Shown in pieces: positions 17,423 to 26,024 of a stretch of 64,000 nt of DNA. The DNA comes from Pelotalea chapellei (GTDB lineage: Bacteria > Desulfobacterota > Desulfuromonadia > Geobacterales > Pseudopelobacteraceae), in NCBI RefSeq assembly GCF_018531195.1, contig NZ_JAHDYS010000006.1, positions 124,001 through 188,000 on the forward strand, in the 5' to 3' direction. Numbering within the stretch: the stretch's first letter is position 1; each line of letters starts with the position of its first letter. Both the position numbers and the translations under genes were made by a program. A model generated the notes under the pieces. The model was not told where the DNA came from. It made no database searches and was given only the letters and a program-made list of their open reading frames with translations.

Positions 17423-18534
17423 CTGTTTGTCCAGGTGTTTTTCAGGGATCCATTGATTTCCGAGCCGGACAACAAAGTACCGCTCACTTCAACTGTCTTG
17501 AGCACTTGAGAGACCGATATAAGGGAAACTTTCCCTTGAGCCCTCAGCAAGGAGGCTCCGCTACCGTTCGCATACGCTCCGGAGTATGGAGTGTAGTTAC
17601 GAAACAAAAGGTACTCACCAAGCAGGATGATGCCATAGGTTCCCACTGCATTGGCTAGATGGGCAGGTCCGCTGTCGATGCCGATGAAAAGAAGCGCTCT
17701 CTTGATCACCTCGGCGGATTCTAGTATGGAACATTCACCGCAGAGGTTTCGATACTGCACAGACTCCGGCCTATCGAGCGGTGATTCGGAGCCGATCTCA
17801 ACCACGGTTACTCCGTAACGGGCGTGCAAAGTCTCAATGAGCTCGTTCCAGTGCGAGGGCGTCCAGTCGCGGCACGACTCGTTGGAGCAACAATGAATCA
17901 CCACGATCGGCCCCTGCAGACCGAATCGATCCACAGACCTCACGACTGGATCCGGAACCAACAACTCCGGCCGGCCATCAAGAACAGGTAAACCGGCCGA
18001 GAGACAGAACGCCCCCAGTAAGGAGCCATAATTGTAATAGTTCTCCATGGTGACACGCAGATCGCCTTCTTTCTTGCGGAGCGGAATGCGGCAGGAGTGG
18101 CAGCTACGTCCGTTTATATGGAGATCTACTACCTTGTCAAAATGTGCCCATTTTCTCAGCGCGATCCAGGAGGTAAGGCAGCCGAGGTAGATGACTGCGT
18201 CGATTCCCCTGAACTGCCGGACGATCTCGCCATAGCTTTTTTTAGCGCACCAGAGGATGAGGGCGTTCGGCTCCTCGGCGCGAACATGATTTGCCACGGG
18301 CTCACAAGCTACGATGTCCCCCATGTGTTCGATGAGCGTGATGACAACGAGTCGTCTGCCGCTTCTACGGCTCTTAAGGTAATACCCATACCATCTAACA
18401 AAAGTCTGGCAGACATCCAGCAAAAGAATTATCAAATGCGCTCCCCTCATGTATAGTCTTTGTATGAGGATGGAGCTGCCTTTGAACGGACCGTCAACAC
18501 GTATGATATTGATTACATCACGAAGAATACTCAT
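17419..18534 (-). CDS. Glycosyltransferase family 9 (heptosyltransferase-like)
   Basis: A third GT9 paralogue of the locus, about 371 residues. It has LVVITLIEHMGDIVACEPV at the N-terminal donor loop, VVIHCCSNESCRDWTPSHW in the centre and IGIDSGPAHLANAVGTYGI in the donor site, with ILLGEYLLFRNYTPY where other GT9 proteins have the FGP..P motif, so donor specificity may differ. I chose the ATG at 18534 because GGGA lies eight bases upstream; a TTG nine codons earlier has no such site. First gene of the co-translated run toward 11800, starting 116 nt past the wzt stop. Confidence 0.83.
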   Translation of the reverse strand: MSILRDVINIIRVDGPFKGSSILIQRLYMRGAHLIILLLDVCQTFVRWYGYYLKSRRSGRRLVVITLIEHMGDIVACEPVANHVRAEEPNALILWCAKKSYGEIVRQFRGIDAVIYLGCLTSWIALRKWAHFDKVVDLHINGRSCHSCRIPLRKKEGDLRVTMENYYNYGSLLGAFCLSAGLPVLDGRPELLVPDPVVRSVDRFGLQGPIVVIHCCSNESCRDWTPSHWNELIETLHARYGVTVVEIGSESPLDRPESVQYRNLCGECSILESAEVIKRALLFIGIDSGPAHLANAVGTYGIILLGEYLLFRNYTPYSGAYANGSGASLLRAQGKVSLISVSQVLKTVEVSGTLLSGSEINGSLKNTWTNR

Positions 18535-18650
18535 CAACAAATTCCCGATGATTCTAATCAAACAAATGACTTTTCATTATGGGTGGTCGAATTTTAGAAT
18601 ACTCATGATTTGCGGGAAAACATCTTGATACCGCTGCATCCATATCCCGG

Positions 18651-19940
18651 TCAATGGCAACTGATATCCCAGCGGGCGATCGGTCGATATCCCCCGGAAA
18701 CAGACTCGCGAAGCACAATTGACGAGGGTGTTACATCGCTGGGAGCAACGAAAATCTGGCCACAGGGAGATAGGTACTCTAAACCGAACGTATCGCCTGA
18801 GCGGGCGCCGACATCTAGAGTATAGGTGTCCGGAGCCAATTGGAACTCTTCCAGCGAAAACTTGGCCACTCCTCGCTCTCCACCATGCAAATTGAAACGT
18901 TTTCCGAGAGCGTCCGAGTCAATCGTCACCACTCTCGCACCATCTCGATTGCAGAGTCCGACGCCGAATGACACGTCAAAGACATCGGCGCGACAATCAA
19001 AGGTCATTTCCACTTCAAGTGGCTTCCCGTGCCAGATACCCATTCCTTGATTAAAGCAAAGACGCAAGATACGTAAATGACTGCCAAAGCTGCCAACTCT
19101 AGGAAGCGCTGCAAGATTAAAATCACAAGCATTTATGATTGCAACACCTTCCAGATAAGTATCAATGGTTGATGACACAGAACCTTGCATAGCAGTGCCC
19201 CCTCGCTCTAGCAGGATAGCACGACTACATAGGCTACGGACCGCCCCCATATTGTGACTCACAAACAAAACCGTCCGCCCTTCCTTAGCCGACACATCCT
19301 CCATCTTCCCCAGACACTTTTTCTGAAACTGTGCATCTCCCACAGCAAGCACTTCATCCACGATCAGGATCTCCGGTTCAAGGTGCGCAGCCACGGCAAA
19401 AGCCAGCCTCACATACATGCCAGAAGAATACCGTTTGACCGGGGTATCAAGAAACTTCTCAATCTCGGCAAAGTCTACAATCTCATCAAACTTCTTTTTG
19501 ATCTCCGCCCGTCCCATGCCCAGGATAGCGCCGTTAAGGAAGATATTCTCACGGCCGGTCAATTCCGGATGAAACCCAGTACCCACCTCCAGCAGGCTGG
19601 CCACCCTCCCCTTTATCCTGACACTACCAGTGGTGGGCTCTGTAATACGACTGAGAATCTTTAAAAGTGTAGATTTACCGGCGCCGTTGCGGCCGATGAT
19701 ACCAATGCGGTCACCCTGCTTGACTTCGAAGGAAACATCTTTGAGTGCCCAGAATTCTTCAGAGGTTGGAGATTGATAACGTGCAAGTTTAGACTTGGGT
19801 ATAAAAGGAGAGATTATTTTTTTGCCGAAGGAGGTGAAACCATTGGTGATGACATCACGCAGGGCCGTGTACGGCTCACGCTGCTGGTGGATAAGATTAT
19901 ATTTTTTCCCCAGATTTTCGACGGAAATGACAATTGACAT
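18651..19940 (-). CDS. wzt: Polysaccharide ABC exporter ATPase Wzt
   Basis: A 429-residue ATPase that drives export of a lipid-linked polysaccharide through Wzm. The N-terminal ATPase domain (to about residue 245) has Walker A GRNGAGKST, signature YSSGMYVRLA, Walker B ILIVDEVLAVGD and the FVSHN switch. Residues 270-429 form a beta-rich C-terminal domain of the Wzt type that reads the chain-end modification of the O-antigen. Its ATG shares one base with the stop of the hepT gene (TAATG). The exporter subunit genes are thus separated by a toxin-antitoxin pair. Confidence 0.92.
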   Translation of the reverse strand: MSIVISVENLGKKYNLIHQQREPYTALRDVITNGFTSFGKKIISPFIPKSKLARYQSPTSEEFWALKDVSFEVKQGDRIGIIGRNGAGKSTLLKILSRITEPTTGSVRIKGRVASLLEVGTGFHPELTGRENIFLNGAILGMGRAEIKKKFDEIVDFAEIEKFLDTPVKRYSSGMYVRLAFAVAAHLEPEILIVDEVLAVGDAQFQKKCLGKMEDVSAKEGRTVLFVSHNMGAVRSLCSRAILLERGGTAMQGSVSSTIDTYLEGVAIINACDFNLAALPRVGSFGSHLRILRLCFNQGMGIWHGKPLEVEMTFDCRADVFDVSFGVGLCNRDGARVVTIDSDALGKRFNLHGGERGVAKFSLEEFQLAPDTYTLDVGARSGDTFGLEYLSPCGQIFVAPSDVTPSSIVLRESVSGGYRPIARWDISCH

Positions 19941-20302
19941 TAATTATTATCAACAGACTGTTTTCTTGTCGTAATGATAAGATCAATCTGATTTTTCAGG
20001 ACCGGCAACTTGTGCTGAACAAGATCCCAGACGACTTCACTATTGACGCCGAAATATTCGTGTGAAAGCACATTCCTTAGATCCTTCATGAGCCTCCAGG
20101 GAACCGCAGGATAAGCCTCTTTAATTGTTTTCGATATTTTATTGGCTGCCTCTTCGATGATCTCCAGTTCTCTAATTGTCGCAGACCTGGTTTTTCTATC
20201 GCTGGAAAAAGTGTCAATTTCATAACCACTGACAAATTCTATGGCAGCATCTATAGACTCAAGAATATCCTGGAGATACTGCAGGTCCGTACGATCATAC
20301 AT
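19940..20302 (-). CDS. HepT-like toxin (HEPN, DUF86)
   Basis: A 120-residue all-helical HEPN-domain protein. It carries the catalytic RX4HXY motif as RNVLSHEY near residue 89, the signature of HepT RNase toxins (type VII pairs, in which MntA adds AMP to the tyrosine of HepT). The chosen ATG at 20302 gives the usual DUF86 N-terminus (MYDRTDLQYLQDILESI) and overlaps the mntA stop by 8 nt. Its own stop overlaps the wzt start. Both the antitoxin-first order and the overlaps match known MntA-HepT pairs. Placement inside an exporter operon is unusual. Confidence 0.9.
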   Translation of the reverse strand: MYDRTDLQYLQDILESIDAAIEFVSGYEIDTFSSDRKTRSATIRELEIIEEAANKISKTIKEAYPAVPWRLMKDLRNVLSHEYFGVNSEVVWDLVQHKLPVLKNQIDLIITTRKQSVDNN

Positions 20303-20582
20303 AAATGATCTCTTTCTGGATGTAAGACTTAATAAGGGGCTTGATATTCGATTCAATCCCCAGATCTATTCGCTTTTCAAAATTATCTTCGAGAAAATGA
20401 AGCAGTCCGAAATAACCATCAGCAGTATAGACAGCGAGTTCAATAACCACGTCTATGTCGGAATCCTCCCGGGCATCGCCACGGGCATAACTCCCGAACA
20501 GTCCGATTTTGGTCACACCGAACCGTTCAGTCATTTCCTGCCTATGCTGTTTAAGGAAGTTGAGTATTTGATCGCGTGTCAT
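20295..20582 (-). CDS. MntA-like minimal nucleotidyltransferase antitoxin
   Basis: A 95-residue minimal nucleotidyltransferase with the pol-beta motif GSYARGD followed by the two metal-binding aspartates in DSDIDVV, and a third acid expected in LGIES. Members of this family neutralise HepT by covalent AMP transfer. The start ATG at 20582 (MTRDQILNFLKQH) was chosen because the open frame upstream overlaps the wzm end and lacks family similarity. It lies 19 nt past the wzm stop and overlaps hepT, so the pair is read with wzm-wzt mRNA or from an internal promoter I cannot see. Confidence 0.9.
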   Translation of the reverse strand: MTRDQILNFLKQHRQEMTERFGVTKIGLFGSYARGDAREDSDIDVVIELAVYTADGYFGLLHFLEDNFEKRIDLGIESNIKPLIKSYIQKEIIYV

Positions 20583-20601
20583 GAAATCTTCTCCAAGCCG
20601 A

Positions 20602-21426
20602 CTATACCACATCGGCAAAGGATCTTTCCATATTCCTGAAGTACATCAAACCACTACCAAACATCAAAAAAGTGAGCATTAGAGAAAGCCCCAGACCGGG
20701 CCAGTTCACCGGGAATGCATCACCGAGCAGTGCCCAGCGGAAACCGTCTATGACACCGACCATGGGGTTGAGGAAATACAGGACACGCCACTCCTCGGGA
20801 ACAATGGAACTGGAAAAGCCGACTGGTGAGATGTACAGCCCAAACTGGACGAGAAATGGCACCACATAGCGAAAGTCACGATATTTCACATTGAGCGCTG
20901 ACAGCCACAAGCCTGCGCCGAAAGAGGCAAGAAAGGCCATCATGAAAAAAGCAGGCAGAAATAGAATTCGGATGTCAGGCAGAAAACGGTACCAGACCAT
21001 CAGGCCGCCCAAAATAACTGCTGATATCAGAAAATCCACCATACTGACGATAACTGAGCCAGCGGGCACGATCAGGCGAGGGAAATAGACCTTGGTCAAC
21101 AGATTAGAGTTGTCGATCAGAGAATTGCTGCTTTCTGTGAGGGAATTGGCAAAAAACTGCCAAGGCAGCATAGCGGCATAGACCATGATTGGATAGGGAA
21201 CACCATTGGAGGGGAGTTTGGCCAGTTTGCCAAAAACGATGGTGAATACCAGCATGGTTGCGAGCGGACGTAATACACTCCAGGCTATGCCAATGGCGGT
21301 CTGTTTATAGCGCACTAAAATATCGCGCCAGGCCAAAAACAAGAACAGTTCGCGATATCGCCAGATATCGCGCCAATAATGCAGAGCTCCCATGCCGGGT
21401 TTTATAACAATCTCAGGCTGTTCCAT
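20602..21426 (-). CDS. wzm: Polysaccharide ABC exporter permease Wzm
   Basis: A 274-residue inner-membrane protein with six predicted hydrophobic helices and the ABC-2 exporter layout. The N-terminal amphipathic segment (YRELFLFLAWRDILVRYKQT) and TAIGIAWSVLRPLATMLVF are typical of Wzm/KpsM-like permeases, and the conserved FLNPMVGVIDGFRW segment lies near the C-terminus. With Wzt it moves undecaprenyl-linked polysaccharide to the periplasm. It starts 4 nt after the GT2 gene. Its natural partner wzt is downstream of the inserted mntA-hepT pair. Confidence 0.92.
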   Translation of the reverse strand: MEQPEIVIKPGMGALHYWRDIWRYRELFLFLAWRDILVRYKQTAIGIAWSVLRPLATMLVFTIVFGKLAKLPSNGVPYPIMVYAAMLPWQFFANSLTESSNSLIDNSNLLTKVYFPRLIVPAGSVIVSMVDFLISAVILGGLMVWYRFLPDIRILFLPAFFMMAFLASFGAGLWLSALNVKYRDFRYVVPFLVQFGLYISPVGFSSSIVPEEWRVLYFLNPMVGVIDGFRWALLGDAFPVNWPGLGLSLMLTFLMFGSGLMYFRNMERSFADVV

Positions 21427-21430
21427 AGCG

Positions 21431-22330
21431 TCAGTTATATCCGAAATCCTCTTGCCTACCTAGCGATGACAACACTCCAGCAATAAATCCTATTCCAAAA
21501 CGTCCCATTTCGCGATAACGCCTGATTGGAAGCAGGTATAACGGTGCATGGCGAGAACAGTTAAGTAGAGCTATGGTCCAGATGGGCATAGGGTATTTTG
21601 ATTTCAACAGATAAAAAGAATGTCCCACTGCTTTTGGTTTTCGAAAGTTCGGCACGAGTAACGGGGGATGAAAATAGTTAAGCTTGGCAACATTCATAGA
21701 GATTTTACCGGCCATCAAAAAGCGTATGACGAATTCCACATCTTCCTGACCGACAAAATGATTCATGAATCCGCCGAGCTCGATCAAGACCTTTCGCCGG
21801 TAGGCTGTACAGCGGCTGGTCATGAAATAGGAATCATGGAAATCATATCCGTTTACAAGAGAATAAGCAGCATGACCATGGGGAACTATTGCATCAACAG
21901 TAGAGTTATGGTTGAACATTTCATCAAGAACTTCAAGAAAATTTTGCTGCATTAAGACAGTGTCGTCATCAAGAAAGAGAACAATGTCACCACGTGAATG
22001 TGCCAGGCCATAGTTCCGTGAATACCCCATGCTGCCATGGTTTTTATCCAATGGAATATAGACCGTATTGAGACAGGTATAGAATTCTTCTGCTAACTGC
22101 TTTCCAGCTGCAGTGCCACCCTTGTCCTCCACCAAAACGACTTCAAAGCTTTCTCTGTCATACTTCTGTTGGGCTAGAGAGTGTAAAATTCCGGCCAACA
22201 GGTCCAAACGCCCATAAAAATTAATCACACATGAGACCCGAATGCCATCCCTTGCTGGAGGCACAACACAGTCTCCTTTTAAATCAAAAGGAAATACTCG
22301 GTACAACCATTTCAGAAGCCTCTGCCTCAT
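21431..22330 (-). CDS. Glycosyltransferase family 2
   Basis: A 299-residue GT-A enzyme. VSCVINFYGRLDLLAGILHSL opens the nucleotide-binding fold and LFLDDDTVL supplies the DxD-type metal site; GGFMNHFVGQEDVEF is the usual acceptor-side ED motif. A basic region near the N-terminus and the hydrophobic tail may hold it at the membrane. The ATG at 22330 overlaps the TGA of the upstream ubiA-like gene (ATGA), which decides the start. It is likely the transferase that acts on the polyprenyl-linked sugar of the same operon, but substrate is not known. Confidence 0.88.
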   Translation of the reverse strand: MRQRLLKWLYRVFPFDLKGDCVVPPARDGIRVSCVINFYGRLDLLAGILHSLAQQKYDRESFEVVLVEDKGGTAAGKQLAEEFYTCLNTVYIPLDKNHGSMGYSRNYGLAHSRGDIVLFLDDDTVLMQQNFLEVLDEMFNHNSTVDAIVPHGHAAYSLVNGYDFHDSYFMTSRCTAYRRKVLIELGGFMNHFVGQEDVEFVIRFLMAGKISMNVAKLNYFHPPLLVPNFRKPKAVGHSFYLLKSKYPMPIWTIALLNCSRHAPLYLLPIRRYREMGRFGIGFIAGVLSSLGRQEDFGYN

Positions 22331-23184
22331 GTTCCGTAGATCCCCCATCCGACCATGATCGCCCAAACCAGACCCGTCGCAAATAAAGGCCCGTCTTTCA
22401 GCAGTGACTCCGTAGGATCGCCACTGCTACCGGACTGAATCCTGATCATGTAGCGCATCAGACCAAAACAGCACAAAGGTACTGTATAAAGCAGCAGAGA
22501 AGAATTTTTCGAAATTGCGTACATGGCGTAGGTCACCAATACGGCAGCAGCGCTCATGCACATTAGTCCCTGCAGAAAGCCCCTTGGATACATGTCCAGT
22601 ACCTTGCGATGCCTGACTGCAGTAGCACCGAGGCGTTTCTTTTCACTAAAACGCTTACCTGTACTCAAAAAAAACGAAAGCAGAAAAACTGTTAGAAACA
22701 GCCATTCCGAGATCGTAACATTGAACGCCACTCCACCGGCTTTAAGCCTCAGCATAAAACCTGACGAGATACAAAATAAATCAATCAGGGCATACTCTTT
22801 GAGCTTGAATGTGTAAGCCAATGAAATCAGTATATACAGAGCCAGGCAGAGCATAAAGCTGGCAGGAAGGTATGCTGAAGCTAGTGATATGCCACTGCTA
22901 ATCAGACAGATGGCAAGCAGCAACGCGGCTGGAATAGACACACGGCCAGTAGGTAATGGTCGGTTGCATTTCTCAGGGTGATGGCTGTCATTACTGATGT
23001 CCAGGATATCGTTAATGATATAGATAGCACTGGAAACCATACAGAAGATTGCCAAGGGTAAGATGCCGGCAGCAATATTGGATTGCAGCAGAGTACCGCC
23101 AAGAAAGGGGGGAAAATACAGCATCAGATTTTTCAGCCACTGGCGCGGCCGCAGCAGCTGAATATAAGGGACAAAGCTATGCAT
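22327..23184 (-). CDS. UbiA-family prenyltransferase, decaprenyl-phosphate phosphoribosyltransferase-like
   Basis: A 285-residue integral membrane protein with about eight hydrophobic helices. The first Asp-rich motif is NDILDISNDSHHPEKCNRPL, the form seen in decaprenyl-phosphate 5-phosphoribosyltransferases (DPPR synthases), which is distinct from quinone-type UbiA. RPRQWLKN at the N-terminus supports this. DPPR synthase makes polyprenyl-phosphoryl-5-phosphoribose, the precursor of arabinose donors and of some pentose-containing polysaccharides. It begins the polysaccharide operon upstream end. No DprE1/DprE2-like oxidoreductase pair is recognised in the window. Confidence 0.85.
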   Translation of the reverse strand: MHSFVPYIQLLRPRQWLKNLMLYFPPFLGGTLLQSNIAAGILPLAIFCMVSSAIYIINDILDISNDSHHPEKCNRPLPTGRVSIPAALLLAICLISSGISLASAYLPASFMLCLALYILISLAYTFKLKEYALIDLFCISSGFMLRLKAGGVAFNVTISEWLFLTVFLLSFFLSTGKRFSEKKRLGATAVRHRKVLDMYPRGFLQGLMCMSAAAVLVTYAMYAISKNSSLLLYTVPLCCFGLMRYMIRIQSGSSGDPTESLLKDGPLFATGLVWAIMVGWGIYGT

Positions 23185-23225
23185 GAGCAGTTAGATATCC
23201 ATCCTCACAACAACAGCAAAGATCG

Positions 23226-24062
23226 TTATACTTCCTCATCCCTTGCCTCATCCATCAATGCCAATAGCTCGGCAATCTGAAAGTCGCTGATGCCCAATAT
23301 CTCGGCTTCAAGAGTTCCTGCCAACTTCAGTTCCGGTTCATGTACAAGTCCGAACCCGTTACGGTGACATACCATGTTGATAAAACGCACAATGGCAAGC
23401 ATCTTGTTATCGGTATCCCATGCATCCGCATGATGAGCGCTGATAACCTCACTGTACATGGCAGGAAAATTCCAGTGCTGTACCAGGCGCACTCCCTGTT
23501 CGACATGCATGACTTCAAAAATTTCCAGCACCAGTTCATCGTCAAACATGGAGTTAATCACACCCGCTTTGACCAGCCGTTCGACAGCCTTGAGCAGGTA
23601 GAGTTTGCCGACATCATGCAGCAGAGCGGCCAAATAGCTTTCATCTGCCGCACCGCGCATACCGCAGTTAAGCGCCAGCCATCGAGCCCCCAGAGCGCTG
23701 CAGTGACTATGTTGCCAAAGCGCCTTCATGCTGCTGTCAAGGGTAGGATTGTCGGATGCATGGGCAGCGGCCTGGGAGGCGGCAATGGCTATATTGATGA
23801 CCGACTGGGCTCCAAGGCGAACAACGGCCTCTTTGATGGTAGCAACCTTGGTACGCCCCATGTACATGGGAGAGTTTGCCATTTTAAGCATCTGAATGGC
23901 AAGCGCCATATCCTCATTAGCAACACGGGCAACCTCATCAACTGTGAAATCATAGTTGGAAAGCATACGCTGGAGCTTGAGAGCAACAGGATGAAAAATA
24001 GGCAGCTCTATTGGTTGTGAGGCCAGCAGTTTACGCACAGTTTGCGGCAGTTCGGTCCCCAT
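23226..24062 (-). CDS. HDOD domain signalling protein
   Basis: A 278-residue protein made almost entirely of one HDOD domain (about residues 15-215), a catalytically degenerate relative of the HD phosphohydrolases. LPIFHPVALKLQRMLSNYDFTV, LLKMANSP-like segments (MLKMANSPMYMG) and LAALLHDVGKLYLL are visible. Such proteins are frequent regulators in Geobacter relatives and may bind partner signalling proteins. It stands 40 nt upstream of the ubiA-like gene, so it may share its transcript. No output domain is present. Confidence 0.87.
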   Translation of the reverse strand: MGTELPQTVRKLLASQPIELPIFHPVALKLQRMLSNYDFTVDEVARVANEDMALAIQMLKMANSPMYMGRTKVATIKEAVVRLGAQSVINIAIAASQAAAHASDNPTLDSSMKALWQHSHCSALGARWLALNCGMRGAADESYLAALLHDVGKLYLLKAVERLVKAGVINSMFDDELVLEIFEVMHVEQGVRLVQHWNFPAMYSEVISAHHADAWDTDNKMLAIVRFINMVCHRNGFGLVHEPELKLAGTLEAEILGISDFQIAELLALMDEARDEEV

Positions 24063-24183
24063 TACATTCTCCCTTCAGAAGCAACTGTAGATCATTCTTC
24101 TGGCGTGCCGACACAAGTTACACGAGGTCACACATGTTACGGCATTTGGGCAATACCGGCAAAAGAATAAATTTTTCAGGCTC

Positions 24184-25044
24184 CTAACCTTTTTCCAGAC
24201 GCAGACGCCCTTCCAGATCATCGATGAACTGGCGGGCCGAGCGTCCACTTCTCCTGGCAGTGTACATGCACCATTTCAAGGCTTTATCACATAAAATTTC
24301 ATCAGAAATATAAATCTTCCTCAACTTTGCATAGTGACGAACAATCGCGAGATATTCATTCTGATCGAATCTGTAAAATCCAAAACAGAGGCCGAAACGA
24401 TCAGACAAGGCCAGCTTTTCACCAACCGCTTCCTCAGGATGAATTTCTTCATCGTTCAGGGAATCATGAGCCCGTTCCGGCATAAGGTGGCGTCTGTTCG
24501 ATGTGGCGTAGATCAGAACATTTGCAGGTCTTTCTTCAATATCGCCATCCAGCAGGGTTTTAAGAGCGCGGAAATCTCCTTCCCCTTCATCAAAAGAAAG
24601 ATCATCACAAAACAGTAAAAAATAGCAGGAAGAGTTCCGTAACTGAGCAACTATCTGTGGCAGGGACATTATGTCCCACCGCTTAAGTTCAACAATGCGC
24701 AGACCCTTTGGACCAAATGGCTTTAAGAGTCCCTTGACCAGAGAAGATTTGCCACAGCCCCTCTCCCCCCACAACAGGACATTGTTCGCGGGAAGACCGT
24801 TAACGAATTGAGCGGTATTGCGAACTACCTCTTCGCGGATGTCATTGATACCGACAAGCTCATTAAGATCGACCAGATGGGGATGAGCTACGGGAACAAG
24901 CCGGCCTGTCTCCCCTGCCCTTTCCCAGCGGAAGGCGTGGTAATGTTCGAAATCAGGAATCTCTGCCAACGGGGGAGTCAAGCGATCGACGAGCAGGTTG
25001 ATTTTTTGAAGCAGAACCTCAAGTGCGGCATCAGAAACAGGCAT
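24184..25044 (-). CDS. AAA-type ATPase, DUF815 family
   Basis: A 286-residue P-loop ATPase with Walker A GERGCGKSSLVKG, Walker B LLFCDDLSFDE and an arginine-rich sensor region near YATSNRRHLMPERAHD, the layout of DUF815. The biological role of this family is not established. The C-terminal segment (YTARRSGRSARQFIDDLEGR) is conserved in the family. It starts 24 nt after the 133-residue gene and shares its direction with two unknown small genes, which suggests a shared job. No membrane segments or signal peptide. Confidence 0.85.
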   Translation of the reverse strand: MPVSDAALEVLLQKINLLVDRLTPPLAEIPDFEHYHAFRWERAGETGRLVPVAHPHLVDLNELVGINDIREEVVRNTAQFVNGLPANNVLLWGERGCGKSSLVKGLLKPFGPKGLRIVELKRWDIMSLPQIVAQLRNSSCYFLLFCDDLSFDEGEGDFRALKTLLDGDIEERPANVLIYATSNRRHLMPERAHDSLNDEEIHPEEAVGEKLALSDRFGLCFGFYRFDQNEYLAIVRHYAKLRKIYISDEILCDKALKWCMYTARRSGRSARQFIDDLEGRLRLEKG

Positions 25045-25068
25045 GGAACCTTCTATTCATCTGGAATC

Positions 25069-25470
25069 TCAGCACCCACAACCGCAGTTATGGCAGACTT
25101 TTCGAAACTCGTTGGCAGGGGCAATGGTTTCAGGGGCAAAGGCAATGCGTTTGACAGCAATTTTCAGGTCTTCCAGGATATCAAGGTGTTCACTCTTGCC
25201 GATAATGTGCCCGATGCATTGATTGGTGTGGCCAGCCTCAGGCGAGGATATCTTCAGGGCATTTAACAAATCTGCGTAACTGTTGATGCAGATTTCAACC
25301 TCTCTGTTACGCAAAAGATGAAGTTTCACCCCGAGTTTTTCCATTTCATTGGCAAGATTCTCAAAACACAGCTTAAATTCCTGCCCATCGAAATCAAAAA
25401 ACCAATCTTTACGAAGATGTTTTTGATTCAATATTGTCACAGTGACAGGTTTTAATGCCGTAAATGCCAT
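25069..25470 (-). CDS. Hypothetical protein with C-terminal Cys cluster
   Basis: A 133-residue protein I do not recognise. It looks soluble, with an alternating strand-helix pattern, and ends in CHNCGCGC, a compact four-cysteine cluster that could bind a metal or metal centre. Residues about 60-80 (EICINSYADLLNALKI) and 100-115 (LEDLKIAVKRIAFAPETIAP) look like helices. It lies between the 168-residue hypothetical gene and the DUF815 ATPase with gaps of about 20-25 nt, so all three are likely co-transcribed. No signal peptide. Confidence 0.65.
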   Translation of the reverse strand: MAFTALKPVTVTILNQKHLRKDWFFDFDGQEFKLCFENLANEMEKLGVKLHLLRNREVEICINSYADLLNALKISSPEAGHTNQCIGHIIGKSEHLDILEDLKIAVKRIAFAPETIAPANEFRKVCHNCGCGC

Positions 25471-25491
25471 TTCTCGGTCCGCCTTTTAGTA

Positions 25492-25998
25492 TTATTCAGC
25501 CCTTAGTGGACATTCCGCTTCCCATGCAATATAGCCGTCACCATGGATAGCGAGAAAACTGTTTATCCGTTGCTGGTAGTAGTCGTTTTGATGCGCTTCA
25601 TCCTCCATTACAGCCAACTCTTCGGACGAAATAAAATGTTCAAGATGAAGAAAACGATAAAAATGACTGATAGCTTCGAGGTGCCGAGCCAATACATTCA
25701 TATCAGGATCGAGAGTATTGGTAATAAACCAGGTAGCAGCAAAACGTCTGACAATGCCAGGCTTGGGACACACTACATTCTGTCTGGCAAAATCAAGCAG
25801 GTAGTCGCGCAGATAAAGATCGGCACTATAGGCAAGGTCAGAGGCATGCTGAAGTTCCAAGCCACTGTCCTGAAGGTGCTGGTAAAATTGCTGCAACAGA
25901 GTCTGGCAGCGTTCATCTACACGGACTTCTTCTTCGATGGTGGCAAAATCAAAATCATCATGTTCGAATTCAACGATCGGTTTATGTACTTCTGTCAT
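25492..25998 (-). CDS. Hypothetical helical protein
   Basis: A 168-residue, acidic, mostly helical soluble protein (for example FYQHLQDSGLELQHASDLAYSADLYLRDYLL is broken here only by short turns) with the acidic opening EFEHDDFDFATIEEEVRVDER. I recognise no motif. The segment DMNVLARHLEAISHFYRFLH suggests packing helices. It is transcribed just before the Cys-tail protein and the DUF815 ATPase and after the M29 aminopeptidase gene, with gaps of 21-26 nt. The confidence is for a real gene, not for any function. Confidence 0.6.
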   Translation of the reverse strand: MTEVHKPIVEFEHDDFDFATIEEEVRVDERCQTLLQQFYQHLQDSGLELQHASDLAYSADLYLRDYLLDFARQNVVCPKPGIVRRFAATWFITNTLDPDMNVLARHLEAISHFYRFLHLEHFISSEELAVMEDEAHQNDYYQQRINSFLAIHGDGYIAWEAECPLRAE

Positions 25999-26024
25999 AA
26001 ATACCTCTTTGCGGCCTTGAAATG

